Origin: an uncultured Bacteroidales bacterium
GTDB lineage: Bacteria > Bacteroidota > Bacteroidia > Bacteroidales > UBA3824
DNA length: 39,982 nucleotides
Direction: 5' to 3'
Assembly: GCA_905234655.1 (NCBI GenBank)
Contig: CAJOJG010000039.1
Location: 1 to 39,982 of the forward strand
Shown here: one piece after another, positions 32,506 to 39,982 of the stretch
Layout of the letters: every line of letters begins with the position of its first letter
Numbering within the stretch: position 1 is the first letter of the stretch
Position numbers and translations under genes: made by a program
Notes under the pieces: generated by a model
Told to the model about the DNA's origin: nothing
The model's input: only the letters and a program-made list of their open reading frames with translations
Database searches by the model: none

Positions 32506-33098
32506 ATTTCGCCGTTCTTTTTCAAACCAAAAATAATCTTGAGATTGCGGTGTGTGCGCTCCGAGACATAGTCAATCCTCGCGTCGTCCATCCACAGACA
32601 TTCAGTGATGCCCTCCTCGGTCTGTGGCTTAGCCTCCACATGACCGGAAACCGTCATCAAGTACCAGTGAGTCTTCTTGAGGGTGATTTCATGCTCGCTG
32701 CCCCAGCGGTAGAAGTGGTACGTGTCCAAAATCTTCCGCTCAATCTTCGGCTGAACGCCAGTCTCCTCATTGACTTCGCGGACTGCGGCTGTCTCGGGAT
32801 CCTCGCCCTTCTCTATCTTGCCCTTCGGAAGGTCATAAAAGCCATTGCGGATGATTACGAGGCTCTGTCCCAGATTGTTAAGGACATAGCCGCCAGCCGC
32901 CTCGATGTACTTGTTGTCGCTCTTAAAACGCTCCAAAAGCTCCGCAGCGTCGCCTGGCAAATGGATATTGCCACGGACGACACCGTTAACACAATCGGTG
33001 GCAAGCCCGCTGTAATACTCGACCTCAAGGAAGCCGCCGCCACCATCGCCGCCAAGGACGATGTGGGAATAACCGCAATATAAATCAATGGTTTCCAT
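32502..33098 (-). CDS. Nudix hydrolase
   Basis: 198 residues. The Nudix box is complete: GKIEKGEDPETAAVREVNEETGV (about residues 93-115), preceded by FYDLPK. It would hydrolyse a nucleoside-diphosphate-linked compound; the substrate is not deducible. Residues 1-80 form an N-terminal extension found in Bacteroidota relatives. There is no signal peptide, so the enzyme is cytoplasmic although its two coupled downstream partners are exported lipoproteins. On the minus strand, TAACTTTG (33140-33147) is a likely -7 box about 40 bp upstream of the start. Confidence 0.88.
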   Translation of the reverse strand: METIDLYCGYSHIVLGGDGGGGFLEVEYYSGLATDCVNGVVRGNIHLPGDAAELLERFKSDNKYIEAAGGYVLNNLGQSLVIIRNGFYDLPKGKIEKGEDPETAAVREVNEETGVQPKIERKILDTYHFYRWGSEHEITLKKTHWYLMTVSGHVEAKPQTEEGITECLWMDDARIDYVSERTHRNLKIIFGLKKNGEI

Positions 33099-33139
33099 AA
33101 AACAATTTGATTATCTTTTTTTAATTATTAAACAACGCT

Positions 33140-33147
33140 CAAAGTTA
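33140..33147 (-). promoter_or_regulatory. Probable -7 box of the Nudix operon
   Basis: TAACTTTG on the minus strand fits TAnnTTTG and lies 42 bp before the Nudix ATG. No exact TTTG is present at -33. Confidence 0.4.
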
Positions 33148-33182
33148 CTGAAAAAAGTTGAAAACCACACAAGAAGAACAAC

Positions 33183-33893
33183 CTATTTTTTTAAAGTTTT
33201 TACTTTGCCGACAATAATTCCATCCGGCACGGGCCCGAATGTACGCGAATCCGACGGGTCGTCGCGGTAATCGTTGAGCACGAAATAATAGTCACGCTTA
33301 AAGACATACTCCACAGCACTCTTACCGTCGACCACGCACTCTCCATCCTTCCATTGGACTGCCGAGCCTTCATATTTTTCTATCAAATGCTTATAAGCCA
33401 CATAGTTGCCGACTGTGAGTTTTATGCTCATGCCTTGACGTGGAACTATCAGTGGCCCATAAAAATCCTTACTCCAACGGTAGTACGACGAAAATGGAAA
33501 AAGGCAACGAGACCTTTCTTCCGCACGGATTCCAGAATCGTCCGGCAACACGTCGCGCCCGTCAAACCTGCAAAAATCAGAGTTCTGAAGTTTGCCATTG
33601 ACATATAAACCCTTGTTTATCAACTGGATAGTGTCGCCAGGAAGACCGACGATGCGTTTTAACGACAGGCTGTCGCCGCCTCTACGGGCGTATGGATTAC
33701 GCAGCGAAACCACGTCGTACCGCCCATACTCCTCGGCATGAATGAGCCACACTCTCTGTCCGTCAGCCAACGCCGGGGACATTGAGTTTCCAGTGACATC
33801 ACACACCCTGTCCCTCAGACAGACATACAGCACCGACGCCGCGACTGTCGCCACAAGCATTGGCAATAACCATAATATCAGAAACTTGCGCAA
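33183..33893 (-). CDS. lepB: Signal peptidase I, second paralogue
   Basis: 236 residues if started at TTG 33893. No upstream ATG exists before an in-frame stop. An internal ATG at 33860 would shorten the membrane helix. One N-terminal transmembrane segment (FLILWLLPMLVATVAASVLYV) is followed by the S26 motifs: catalytic Ser in GNSMSPAL, catalytic Lys in SLKRIVGLPGD, and the last box DYRDDPSDSRTFGPV. It cleaves signal peptides of exported proteins at the inner membrane. It follows the larger lepB by 15 bp, as in other Bacteroidales. The GDNR box is altered (LNDYRDD), as in some paralogues. Confidence 0.85.
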   Translation of the reverse strand: MRKFLILWLLPMLVATVAASVLYVCLRDRVCDVTGNSMSPALADGQRVWLIHAEEYGRYDVVSLRNPYARRGGDSLSLKRIVGLPGDTIQLINKGLYVNGKLQNSDFCRFDGRDVLPDDSGIRAEERSRCLFPFSSYYRWSKDFYGPLIVPRQGMSIKLTVGNYVAYKHLIEKYEGSAVQWKDGECVVDGKSAVEYVFKRDYYFVLNDYRDDPSDSRTFGPVPDGIIVGKVKTLKK

Positions 33894-33908
33894 TTTTGAG
33901 CGGAATTA

Positions 33909-35327
33909 TTAGTCAATGCCATTGAACAACCTGCTCCACCTGATTGATGCCGGGAACGGCCTGTCCTTGTCGGACGAGAACCAGATGAACAACGCCTTGC
34001 CAACTACATGGTCTTCAGGCACAAAGCCCCAAAAACGCGAGTCGGCTGAATTGTGGCGCGAATCTCCCATCATAAAATAATAATCCATCTTGAAGATGTA
34101 GGAGTCGGCGGGCTGGTCGTTGATGATTATCTTATCCCCACTGACAAACAGCGAGTTGCCTTCGTATGTCTCGATACAACGGCGGTAGAGCGGCAGGTTT
34201 TCGAGAGTCAACTTTATCTCCACGCCCCTCTTCGGGATATACAAGGGGCCGAAGTTGTCCTCGTTCCACTTATAACGCTCGTCGTGCGGGAAAATAAAAT
34301 TCTCATAGTAGCCTTTCGGTCGTACAATCTTAGTCACGGACTTCACGCACGGCAGTTGCTTTAACTTTTCAACATTCTCTGCCACAAGCGGATAGACGAA
34401 CATATTGTTGTGGTCGACGCCTTGTGCCTCTTCGATAAAGTCCAGGACGTTAGGGTCGAAATATTTGCAAGCTTCGCGGTCTTCCTTCGTAATCCCCAAA
34501 TTGTCAAAGACTTGCGGATTAATCATTGTGCCGTCTGTGATGACGAGGTACTTGAACTGGCGGTCGCCGATATTTTCCTGTGGCTTTCCATTGACATATA
34601 CCTGACCTTCAACAACACGTATCGTATCGCCTGCAACCGCCACACACCTTTTTATATAATTCTCGCGGCAGTCTACCGGACGGCTCACAATCTTGCCGAA
34701 ATACCCACGGTGTGGCTGTCCGTAAGAATCATACACACAATCATTTACGACTGCATCACGTCCGTAGTCCCTTACCATCTGGTAGTAACTCCTCGCCTGC
34801 TGGTTAAGGCACACTGTGTCGCCCTCGGGGAAGTTGAACACGACGACATCGTTACGCTGTACAGTGCCAAGTCCGGCAAGCCTGCGGTAAGGCCACTGGA
34901 TCCAGTCGAGGTACGACGGCGTAGTCTCCGACAGCGGCATCGTGTTATGCGTGAACGGCACAGAAAGCGGCGTGTTGGGCATCTTAGGGCCATAACTTAC
35001 CTTGCTGACAAAGAGATAGTCGCCGACTAACAACGACTTCTCCATCGAAGACGTTGGAATCGTAAACGCCTGAATGAAAAACAGTTTGATTATTATCGCG
35101 GCGACAGCAGCAAAGATTATCGAGTCAATCCATTCCACGGTCTTAGTCTGTTTTTCGACACCTTTCTTCTTCCAAAACGCCCAGTGGACTTTCTGTGAGA
35201 TATAAAGGTCGTAGATAACAGCAACTCCGATGACCATCCACCAACTCTTAAGCCACACCACGAATAACAAAAATATGAAGGTGACTAATCCAAACTTCAC
35301 CCACTTGTTTGCAAATAGTTCTTTCAT
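33909..35327 (-). CDS. lepB: Signal peptidase I
   Basis: 472 residues, long as is typical of Bacteroidales LepB. It has two N-terminal hydrophobic segments and another at about residues 70-90 (SIIFAAVAAIIIKLFFIQAF). Catalytic Ser is in IPTSSMEKSLLVGD and catalytic Lys in NYIKRCVAVAGD. The conserved C-terminal box is GDSRHNSADSRFWGFVPED. A large insert (about 230-370) between boxes distinguishes the family. It lies 33 bp downstream of dapB and 15 bp upstream of the second lepB, so the three form one operon. Confidence 0.93.
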   Translation of the reverse strand: MKELFANKWVKFGLVTFIFLLFVVWLKSWWMVIGVAVIYDLYISQKVHWAFWKKKGVEKQTKTVEWIDSIIFAAVAAIIIKLFFIQAFTIPTSSMEKSLLVGDYLFVSKVSYGPKMPNTPLSVPFTHNTMPLSETTPSYLDWIQWPYRRLAGLGTVQRNDVVVFNFPEGDTVCLNQQARSYYQMVRDYGRDAVVNDCVYDSYGQPHRGYFGKIVSRPVDCRENYIKRCVAVAGDTIRVVEGQVYVNGKPQENIGDRQFKYLVITDGTMINPQVFDNLGITKEDREACKYFDPNVLDFIEEAQGVDHNNMFVYPLVAENVEKLKQLPCVKSVTKIVRPKGYYENFIFPHDERYKWNEDNFGPLYIPKRGVEIKLTLENLPLYRRCIETYEGNSLFVSGDKIIINDQPADSYIFKMDYYFMMGDSRHNSADSRFWGFVPEDHVVGKALFIWFSSDKDRPFPASIRWSRLFNGID

Positions 35328-35360
35328 TTCAGGACTGGTAAAGGAACACTTTATGTTAGA

Positions 35361-36083
35361 CTAAAACTTGAGCATGTCGTCCATGCCGTAGAGGCCGGCG
35401 GGCTTGCCTTTCAGGAACTCTGCGGCGAGCACCGCGCCAAGCGCAAAACCTTTCCTCGAATGTGCAGTGTGCGTCATCTCGATGTCGTCGATGCCAGAGA
35501 AATACTTGACGGTGTGAGTGCCCGGCACGTCGGGAAGGCGAAGGCACTCGATGTTGATTTCGCCGTCTTTGGGCAGTCCGTCGATTATCCAGCCTTGCTT
35601 GCGGTCGATGGACTTCACGATGTCGTCGGCGAGGGTCTTGGCTGTGCCTGATGGCTTGTCGAGTTTTGTGGTGTGGTGGATTTCCTGCATCTTCACGTCG
35701 TAGTCGCTGAAGCCGTTCATGATGTTGGCGAGGTACTTGTTGAGGCGGAAGAAGATGTTGACGCCGATTGAGAAATTGGATGCGTAGAAGAAAGTCTTGC
35801 CCTGTTCCTTGCACATCTTCTCTATCTGCGGCATCTTGTCGAGCCATCCCGTGGTGCCTGAAACGACGGGAACGCCTGCCTCGAAACATTTGATATAATT
35901 GTCGAAAGCGGCGTCCGGGCGCGTGAACTCTATCGCCACGTCGGCTTTCTGCAAGTTTTCGGCGGTGAAGTCCTGAGGGTTGATGAGGGCGTCGATGATT
36001 ACGGGAACCTCGTTGCCGCGCTCGATGGCTATTTTTTCGATTTCATGGCCCATCTTGCCATATCCGATAAGTGCAATTTTCAT
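35361..36083 (-). CDS. dapB: 4-hydroxy-tetrahydrodipicolinate reductase
   Basis: 240 residues from ATG 36083, chosen because the Rossmann motif MKIALIGYGKMGHEIE starts there; the frame extends to 36125 without homology. The enzyme uses NAD(P)H in the lysine/diaminopimelate pathway that feeds peptidoglycan. Family motifs: VPVVSGTTGWLD, NFSIGVNIFF and the substrate-binding EIHHTTKLDKPSGTAKTLA. The promoter lies at 36114-36144. It leads the dapB-lepB-lepB operon. Confidence 0.94.
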   Translation of the reverse strand: MKIALIGYGKMGHEIEKIAIERGNEVPVIIDALINPQDFTAENLQKADVAIEFTRPDAAFDNYIKCFEAGVPVVSGTTGWLDKMPQIEKMCKEQGKTFFYASNFSIGVNIFFRLNKYLANIMNGFSDYDVKMQEIHHTTKLDKPSGTAKTLADDIVKSIDRKQGWIIDGLPKDGEINIECLRLPDVPGTHTVKYFSGIDDIEMTHTAHSRKGFALGAVLAAEFLKGKPAGLYGMDDMLKF

Positions 36084-36113
36084 TTTTAGATGCGTTTGTA
36101 TTTTTTTACAACG

Positions 36114-36144
36114 CAAAATTAGCATTTATGGCGGACATGACAAA
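36114..36144 (-). promoter_or_regulatory. Bacteroidota promoter of dapB-lepB-lepB
   Basis: On the minus strand: TTTG (36141-36144), a 19-bp spacer and TAATTTTG (36114-36121), 30 bp upstream of the dapB ATG. Confidence 0.6.
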
Positions 36145-36204
36145 AATTTTTAATAATATTAAACGAAAATTTCAGCCGGGTCAAATGGTGGCGAATGTTT
36201 TTGT

Positions 36205-36486
36205 TTAGATTTTTGAGATTTCGTCGGGGGTGAGGTTGGTGATGTCGGCGATGACATCCACGGAATAGCCACGAAGCTTCATTTTTCGGGCTGTCTCGAT
36301 GGCTTGGTCTTTTTTGTAGGGGGCGAGGGCTGTGCGGTGTGCGTCAAACTCCCACATATACGCATCCATCTCGTCCGGACTCATCAATGAGGGCAATGTC
36401 GGTCGATTGTTTCTTGTTTGCAAATTAAAAAAATTATTTCGAATTATACAAAAAAATGTTGCGTTATTTATTTTATCAACCCCCAA
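36205..36486 (-). pseudogene. 3' remnant of an Rpn/PD-(D/E)XK transposase-family gene
   Basis: The end of the frame reads SPDEMDAYMWEFDAHRTAL, then AIETARKMKLRGYSVDVIADITNLTPDEISKI. This is the usual C-terminus of Rpn-family recombination-promoting nucleases (helix, then a RxxG-S-xxIA-TxLTxxEI ending). Homology covers only about 65 codons (36205 to about 36405). The nuclease domain is absent, and the frame upstream has no ATG (only TTG) and runs into the rplT terminator. It is therefore a decayed fragment, on the same strand as the ribosomal-protein operon. The rest of 36084-36601 shows only the dapB promoter and this terminator. Confidence 0.6.
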
Positions 36487-36518
36487 AAAAATCCCCGCAC
36501 CGTTGCCGATGCGGGGAT
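36485..36518 (-). terminator. Terminator of the thrS-infC-rpmI-rplT operon
   Basis: ATCCCCGCA (36491-36499) pairs perfectly with TGCGGGGAT (36510-36518). On the minus strand it is followed by seven T's. It lies 84 bp past the rplT stop. Confidence 0.8.
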
Positions 36519-36601
36519 GGAAATATCGTAAAAAAATCGTGCGGAATAGTAAATGCCTTACTTGGTTGATTGAAAAAAATGTGTGAGTCTTAAACTCGGA
36601 A

Positions 36602-36946
36602 CTACTTCACGAGGTTGACAACAGCCTCGAAAGCCTTCTCGTTGTTCATAGCGAGGTCAGCAAGCACCTTGCGGTTGAGCTTGATGTCCTTCTTGGCAAC
36701 CTTGCCCATGAACTCGGAGTACGACATGTTGTAGCCGCGTACTGCTGCATTGATACGTGCGATCCAAAGAGCACGGAAGTTGCGCTTTTTCATCTTCCTC
36801 TGGATGTAGGCGTGCAACAGACCTTTCTCGTAGGTGTTCTTGGCAATGGTATAGACGTTGGCCCTTGCTCCGAAGTTACCTCTGGTGAGTTTGAGGATTT
36901 TCTTGCGTCGTCTGCGTGATGCAACGACATTCACTGATCTTGGCAT
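36602..36946 (-). CDS. rplT: 50S ribosomal protein L20
   Basis: 114 residues, the standard bL20 length. The basic N-terminal helix ([22 protein letters not shown]) and the RNA-binding C-terminal domain ([24 protein letters not shown]) are intact. It is needed for early 50S assembly and in several bacteria represses its own operon. It is the last gene after rpmI, from which it is separated by an unusually long 164-bp spacer. Confidence 0.97.
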   Translation of the reverse strand: MPRSVNVVASRRRRKKILKLTRGNFGARANVYTIAKNTYEKGLLHAYIQRKMKKRNFRALWIARINAAVRGYNMSYSEFMGKVAKKDIKLNRKVLADLAMNNEKAFEAVVNLVK

Positions 36947-37110
36947 TTTGTTTCAAATTTGTTTTTTGGACGTAAGGCGACTTTGGACGCCCCACACGGG
37001 GATGGCGGCTGTTCCTCAGTGCTTAAATATGCCCACGACCGGGTTAAACTTAGAATCGATTGACAGTTTTTTTTCACAAAAAAGCCGTCAAAAAAACCTT
37101 GTGTTACTTA
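36947..37110 (-). other. rpmI-rplT intergenic spacer with potential RNA structure
   Basis: There is no gene in this 164-bp spacer. On the minus strand it contains TTGACGG...CTGTCAA (about 37055-37090) and a GC-rich hairpin, CCCCGTGTGGGG, in the 36990-37010 region, in an otherwise A/T-rich sequence. These could form the leader of rplT, possibly the L20-responsive site (inference). Confidence 0.4.
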
Positions 37111-37308
37111 CTACTTCATGGCGAGCAATTCCTTGATGGAATTTCTGTTCGCGCCTTCTACGAGTGTGAAACTTGTCAAGTTTCTCTTCCTCTTGGTAGC
37201 CTTCTTAGTCAGGATGTGACTGTGATAGGCGTGCCTTCTCTTGATCTTTCCCGACGCTGTCAACTTGAATCTCTTTTTTGCAGCGCAGTTGGTTTTTACT
37301 TTTGGCAT
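37111..37308 (-). CDS. rpmI: 50S ribosomal protein L35
   Basis: 65 residues, standard bL35. [20 protein letters not shown] at the start and [22 protein letters not shown] are diagnostic. It is the third gene of thrS-infC-rpmI-rplT, 74 bp after infC. Confidence 0.97.
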   Translation of the reverse strand: MPKVKTNCAAKKRFKLTASGKIKRRHAYHSHILTKKATKRKRNLTSFTLVEGANRNSIKELLAMK

Positions 37309-37382
37309 TTTCTTTACAAATTTAATTTAGTAGTTACGGCATCTTCCATGACCGCACGATAATTTTTTTTTCTTCGCTTTCG

Positions 37383-37922
37383 TTATGACTTTTTCTTAAT
37401 CGGGGAGATGAGCATAATCATCTTCTTGCCCTCCAACGCCGGCATACGATCGACCTTGCCAATGCCTTCGAGCGCACTTGCAAACTTCAGAAGAAGTATC
37501 TTTCCCTGGTCCGAGTAGACGATTGAGCGTCCCTTGAAGAATACGTATGCCCTCACCATGTCGCCGTCGGCGAGGAAACGCTTGGCATGGTTGAGTTTGA
37601 AATCGAAATCATGGTCATCGGTCTGGGGTCCAAACCGGATTTCCTTGACCTCGGTCTTCTTCGTGTTGGCCTTCTGCTCTTTGAGCTTCTTTTTGAGCTG
37701 GTACAGGAACTTTGAATAGTCGACGATTTTACATACAGGCGGATTGGCGTCCGCCGTAATCATGACCAAATCGAGCCCCTGCTCCTCGGCAAGCCTCAAT
37801 GCTTCCCGTGTGGAGACAATCTTGTTGTTGTCCTCGATGTTTTCGCCCACCAAACGCACTTCGCGAGCCTTGATGCTCTCATTGATGAAATGCTTGGGCT
37901 GTTCATTCTGCTTTGCGATAAT
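37383..37922 (-). CDS. infC: Translation initiation factor IF-3 with a probable non-AUG start
   Basis: It controls start-site fidelity on the 30S subunit. The core is unmistakable: [63 protein letters not shown]. The first conventional start in frame is a GTG at 37859, but it would remove the conserved leader ([12 protein letters not shown]). The frame is open upstream to a TAA at 37938-37940 with no ATG, GTG or TTG. It does contain ATT (37920-37922) then ATC (37917-37919), 5 and 8 bases after GGAGG. I therefore start at ATT, giving 179 residues. Non-AUG starts of infC are known from E. coli (AUU), where IF-3 represses its own translation. It is 42 bp after thrS. Confidence 0.88.
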   Translation of the reverse strand: MIAKQNEQPKHFINESIKAREVRLVGENIEDNNKIVSTREALRLAEEQGLDLVMITADANPPVCKIVDYSKFLYQLKKKLKEQKANTKKTEVKEIRFGPQTDDHDFDFKLNHAKRFLADGDMVRAYVFFKGRSIVYSDQGKILLLKFASALEGIGKVDRMPALEGKKMIMLISPIKKKS

Positions 37923-37927
37923 TGTGT

Positions 37928-37932
37928 CCTCC
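37928..37932 (-). promoter_or_regulatory. Strong Shine-Dalgarno (GGAGG) of infC
   Basis: On the minus strand GGGAGG precedes the ATT/ATC start by 5 or 8 bases. A clear Shine-Dalgarno is unusual in Bacteroidota and supports the non-AUG start. Confidence 0.65.
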
Positions 37933-37964
37933 CAATATTAAGTTGGTACTAAGAGTAATTGTAT

Positions 37965-39911
37965 TTAGTCCTCCGGGTTGAGTTCTTTCTCAACTTCGGC
38001 GGCTATGAGTTTCTTGAAGTCTTCGATTGACATCGTTCCCAAGTCAATTTTGCCTTGCTTGCGGACGGATACTTGTCCTTCGGCGGCTTCCTTCTCGCCC
38101 ACGACGAGCATGAATGGTATGTGCTTGGTCTCGTTGTCGCGGATTTTGCGGCCGATCTTTTCGCTGCGGTCATCGACTTCCACGCGGTATTCGGCGTCGT
38201 TGAGCGCGGTTGCGACTTGGTTGGCGTAGTCGTTGTACTTGTCGCTGATGGGCAGTACGACTGCCTGCGTAGGCGTGAGCCACAATGGGAACTGGCCGGC
38301 TGTGTTTTCGATGAGCACCGCCACAAACCTCTCCAATGAGCCGAAGGGCGCACGGTGAATCATCACGGGACGATATTTCTTGTCGTCAGCACCTGTAAAT
38401 TCGAGGTCGAAACGCTCCGGCAGGTTGTAGTCAACCTGGATTGTGCCGAGCTGCCACTTGCGTCCGATGGCGTCTTTCACCATGAAGTCGAGTTTAGGAC
38501 CATAGAAGGCAGCCTCGCCGGTCTCAACTGTGGTGTTGAGGCCTTTTTCCTTGGCGGCTTCGATGATTGCGCTCTCTGCCATAGCCCAATGCTCGTCGGT
38601 GCCGATGTATTTTTCCTTGTTGTCGGGGTCACGGAGCGAAATCTGCGCCGTATATTCCGTGAAGTGCAATATCTTGAAGATATACAGGATGATGTCGATG
38701 ACGTTGCAGAACTCCTGCTTGATTTGGTCGGGACGCACAAAGAGGTGAGCGTCGTCCTGTGTGAAACTCCTTACGCGGGTAAGTCCGTGGAGTTCGCCGC
38801 TCTGCTCGTAACGATATACGGTGCCAAATTCTGCAATCCTCAATGGCAAATCCTTGTAACTTCTTGGTTTCAAGCGGTAAATCTCGCAGTGGTGAGGGCA
38901 GTTCATCGGTTTCAAGAGGAACTCCTCGTCCTCGCTCGGCGTATGGATGGGCTGGAATGAATCCTTGCCGTACTTGGCGTAGTGTCCTGATGTTACGTAC
39001 AAATCCTTGTTGCCGATATGCGGGGTGATTACCTGCTGATAACCATATTTGCGCTGAATCTTTGCGAGGAACTTTGTCAAAGTCTCCCTCACCAATGTGC
39101 CTTTTGGCAGCCACAACGGGAGTCCCTGTCCCACCCTTGCGGAGAATGCAAAGAGTTCCATGTCCTTGCCAATCTTGCGGTGGTCGCGTTTCTTGGCTTC
39201 TTCGAGGAGCACGAGGTACTCGTCGAGCATTTTCTGTTTCGGGAATGCCACGCCATAGACGCGGGTGAGCATCTTGTTGTTTTCGTTTCCACGCCAATAT
39301 GCACCGGCTATGCTCGTGATTTTCACAGCCTTGATGTAGCCTGTGCTCGGCAGGTGAGGACCACGGCAGAGGTCGGTGTACCCGCCCTGCGTGTATTCAG
39401 TGATTGAGCCGTCTTCGAGTTCGGAGATGAGTTCGCACTTGTAGTTGTCGCCCTTGGTCTGAAAATCTTTGAGCGCGTCAGCCTTTGCAACTTCCTTGCG
39501 GACGTATGGGTTGTTCTGACGGGCGATTTCCATCATCTTTTTCTCAATGGCGGGGAAGTCCTCGTCCGTAATAACCTTTCCTCCTGGGAGTTCCACGTCA
39601 TAATAGAACCCGTTTTCGAGAGCGGGTCCGATGCCGAATTTTGTGCCGGGGTACAATTGTTCCAACGCCTCAGCCATAAGGTGAGCCGCCGAATGACGGA
39701 AGGTATGCTTGCCCTCGTCGTCATCCCATTTATGGAACACCAACGTACCATCCTCGTTGATCGGCCTTGTGGCATCCCACGGATTGCCATTGAATGTAGC
39801 CGACAAAACTTCCTTTGCAAGGCTGTTGCTCAGAGCCTTTGCTATGTCCAACGGAGTGCTTCCGCCTTCAAATTCCTTGACGGATTGGTCCGGAAAAGTT
39901 ATTTTGATCAT
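37965..39911 (-). CDS. thrS: Threonyl-tRNA synthetase
   Basis: 648 residues, full length. Domains in order: TGS ([17 protein letters not shown], residues 1-60), the editing domain with [17 protein letters not shown] (about 73-89), the class II catalytic core ([22 protein letters not shown] with motif 2, [12 protein letters not shown] as motif 3), and the C-terminal anticodon-binding domain ([19 protein letters not shown]). It charges tRNA-Thr and edits serine. It is the first gene of thrS-infC-rpmI-rplT. The promoter at 39942-39974 lies just upstream. Confidence 0.97.
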   Translation of the reverse strand: MIKITFPDQSVKEFEGGSTPLDIAKALSNSLAKEVLSATFNGNPWDATRPINEDGTLVFHKWDDDEGKHTFRHSAAHLMAEALEQLYPGTKFGIGPALENGFYYDVELPGGKVITDEDFPAIEKKMMEIARQNNPYVRKEVAKADALKDFQTKGDNYKCELISELEDGSITEYTQGGYTDLCRGPHLPSTGYIKAVKITSIAGAYWRGNENNKMLTRVYGVAFPKQKMLDEYLVLLEEAKKRDHRKIGKDMELFAFSARVGQGLPLWLPKGTLVRETLTKFLAKIQRKYGYQQVITPHIGNKDLYVTSGHYAKYGKDSFQPIHTPSEDEEFLLKPMNCPHHCEIYRLKPRSYKDLPLRIAEFGTVYRYEQSGELHGLTRVRSFTQDDAHLFVRPDQIKQEFCNVIDIILYIFKILHFTEYTAQISLRDPDNKEKYIGTDEHWAMAESAIIEAAKEKGLNTTVETGEAAFYGPKLDFMVKDAIGRKWQLGTIQVDYNLPERFDLEFTGADDKKYRPVMIHRAPFGSLERFVAVLIENTAGQFPLWLTPTQAVVLPISDKYNDYANQVATALNDAEYRVEVDDRSEKIGRKIRDNETKHIPFMLVVGEKEAAEGQVSVRKQGKIDLGTMSIEDFKKLIAAEVEKELNPED

Positions 39912-39941
39912 TTGCTTGTTAACGTCTTAAAAAATCGTGCG

Positions 39942-39974
39942 CAAATTTAGTATAAATCTACGACATACAAAAAA
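39942..39974 (-). promoter_or_regulatory. Bacteroidota promoter of thrS operon
   Basis: On the minus strand: TTTG inside a T-run (39968-39974), an 18-bp spacer and TAAATTTG (39942-39949), about 31 bp before the thrS ATG. Confidence 0.65.
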
Positions 39975-39982
39975 TTTTGAGG

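Overview
The window looks like a chromosomal segment of a member of the Bacteroidales (Bacteroidota). Support for this: many genes are preceded by the Bacteroidota-type promoter TTTG / ~20 bp / TAnnTTTG; tRNA genes lack an encoded CCA; most starts have no Shine-Dalgarno sequence; and the gene content is typical (DUF3822-rsmD, dapB-lepB-lepB, thrS-infC-rpmI-rplT, DUF3340-type tail protease, DUF3791, BRO-N, AAA_14/DUF4143, LES-like lipoprotein signals). Family names come from recognising motifs in the translations; no database search was run.

Layout. 1-8,570 is a visibly AT-rich accessory block. It holds an internally deleted CPA1-type antiporter, a BRO-N protein, an unknown protein, two overlapping DUF3791 genes, an antitoxin/YoeB-type toxin pair, an McrBC restriction pair with 44-bp overlap, and an AAA_14/DUF4143 ATPase whose 3' end is frame-broken and whose upstream region carries three 33-bp-period repeats. 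8,790-15,070 is mixed: pgi, a secreted beta-helix protein, fmt, two identical tRNA-Glu(CTC) genes, then an ATPase fused to a PD-(D/E)XK-like nuclease domain. 15,090-21,870 is a run of exported proteins on the minus strand: a three-gene operon around a periplasmic or surface TPR-CHAT protease, a structured leader before it, and downstream a Sel1/papain gene that is frame-broken and lacks its catalytic cysteine region.

21,920-28,060 carries prc-pyk, tRNA-Arg(TCT), a RecD-like helicase and a small membrane-anchored protein. 28,160-29,550 is DUF3822-rsmD. 29,620-33,100 (minus) is a translationally coupled Nudix / pentapeptide lipoprotein / papain lipoprotein operon followed by a tiny lipoprotein. 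33,180-36,083 is dapB-lepB-lepB2. 36,200-36,500 holds an Rpn nuclease-family remnant. 36,600-39,911 is rplT-rpmI-infC-thrS, in which infC appears to start at a non-AUG codon (ATT or ATC) behind a strong Shine-Dalgarno.

The most system-like parts are the defence island (TA + McrBC + ATPases), the exported CHAT operon with its leader element, and the coupled Nudix-pentapeptide-papain operon. Several loci (antiporter, AAA/DUF4143, Sel1-papain, Rpn, an orphan C-terminus) show recent gene decay. These should be checked against reads in case some are assembly or sequencing artefacts.
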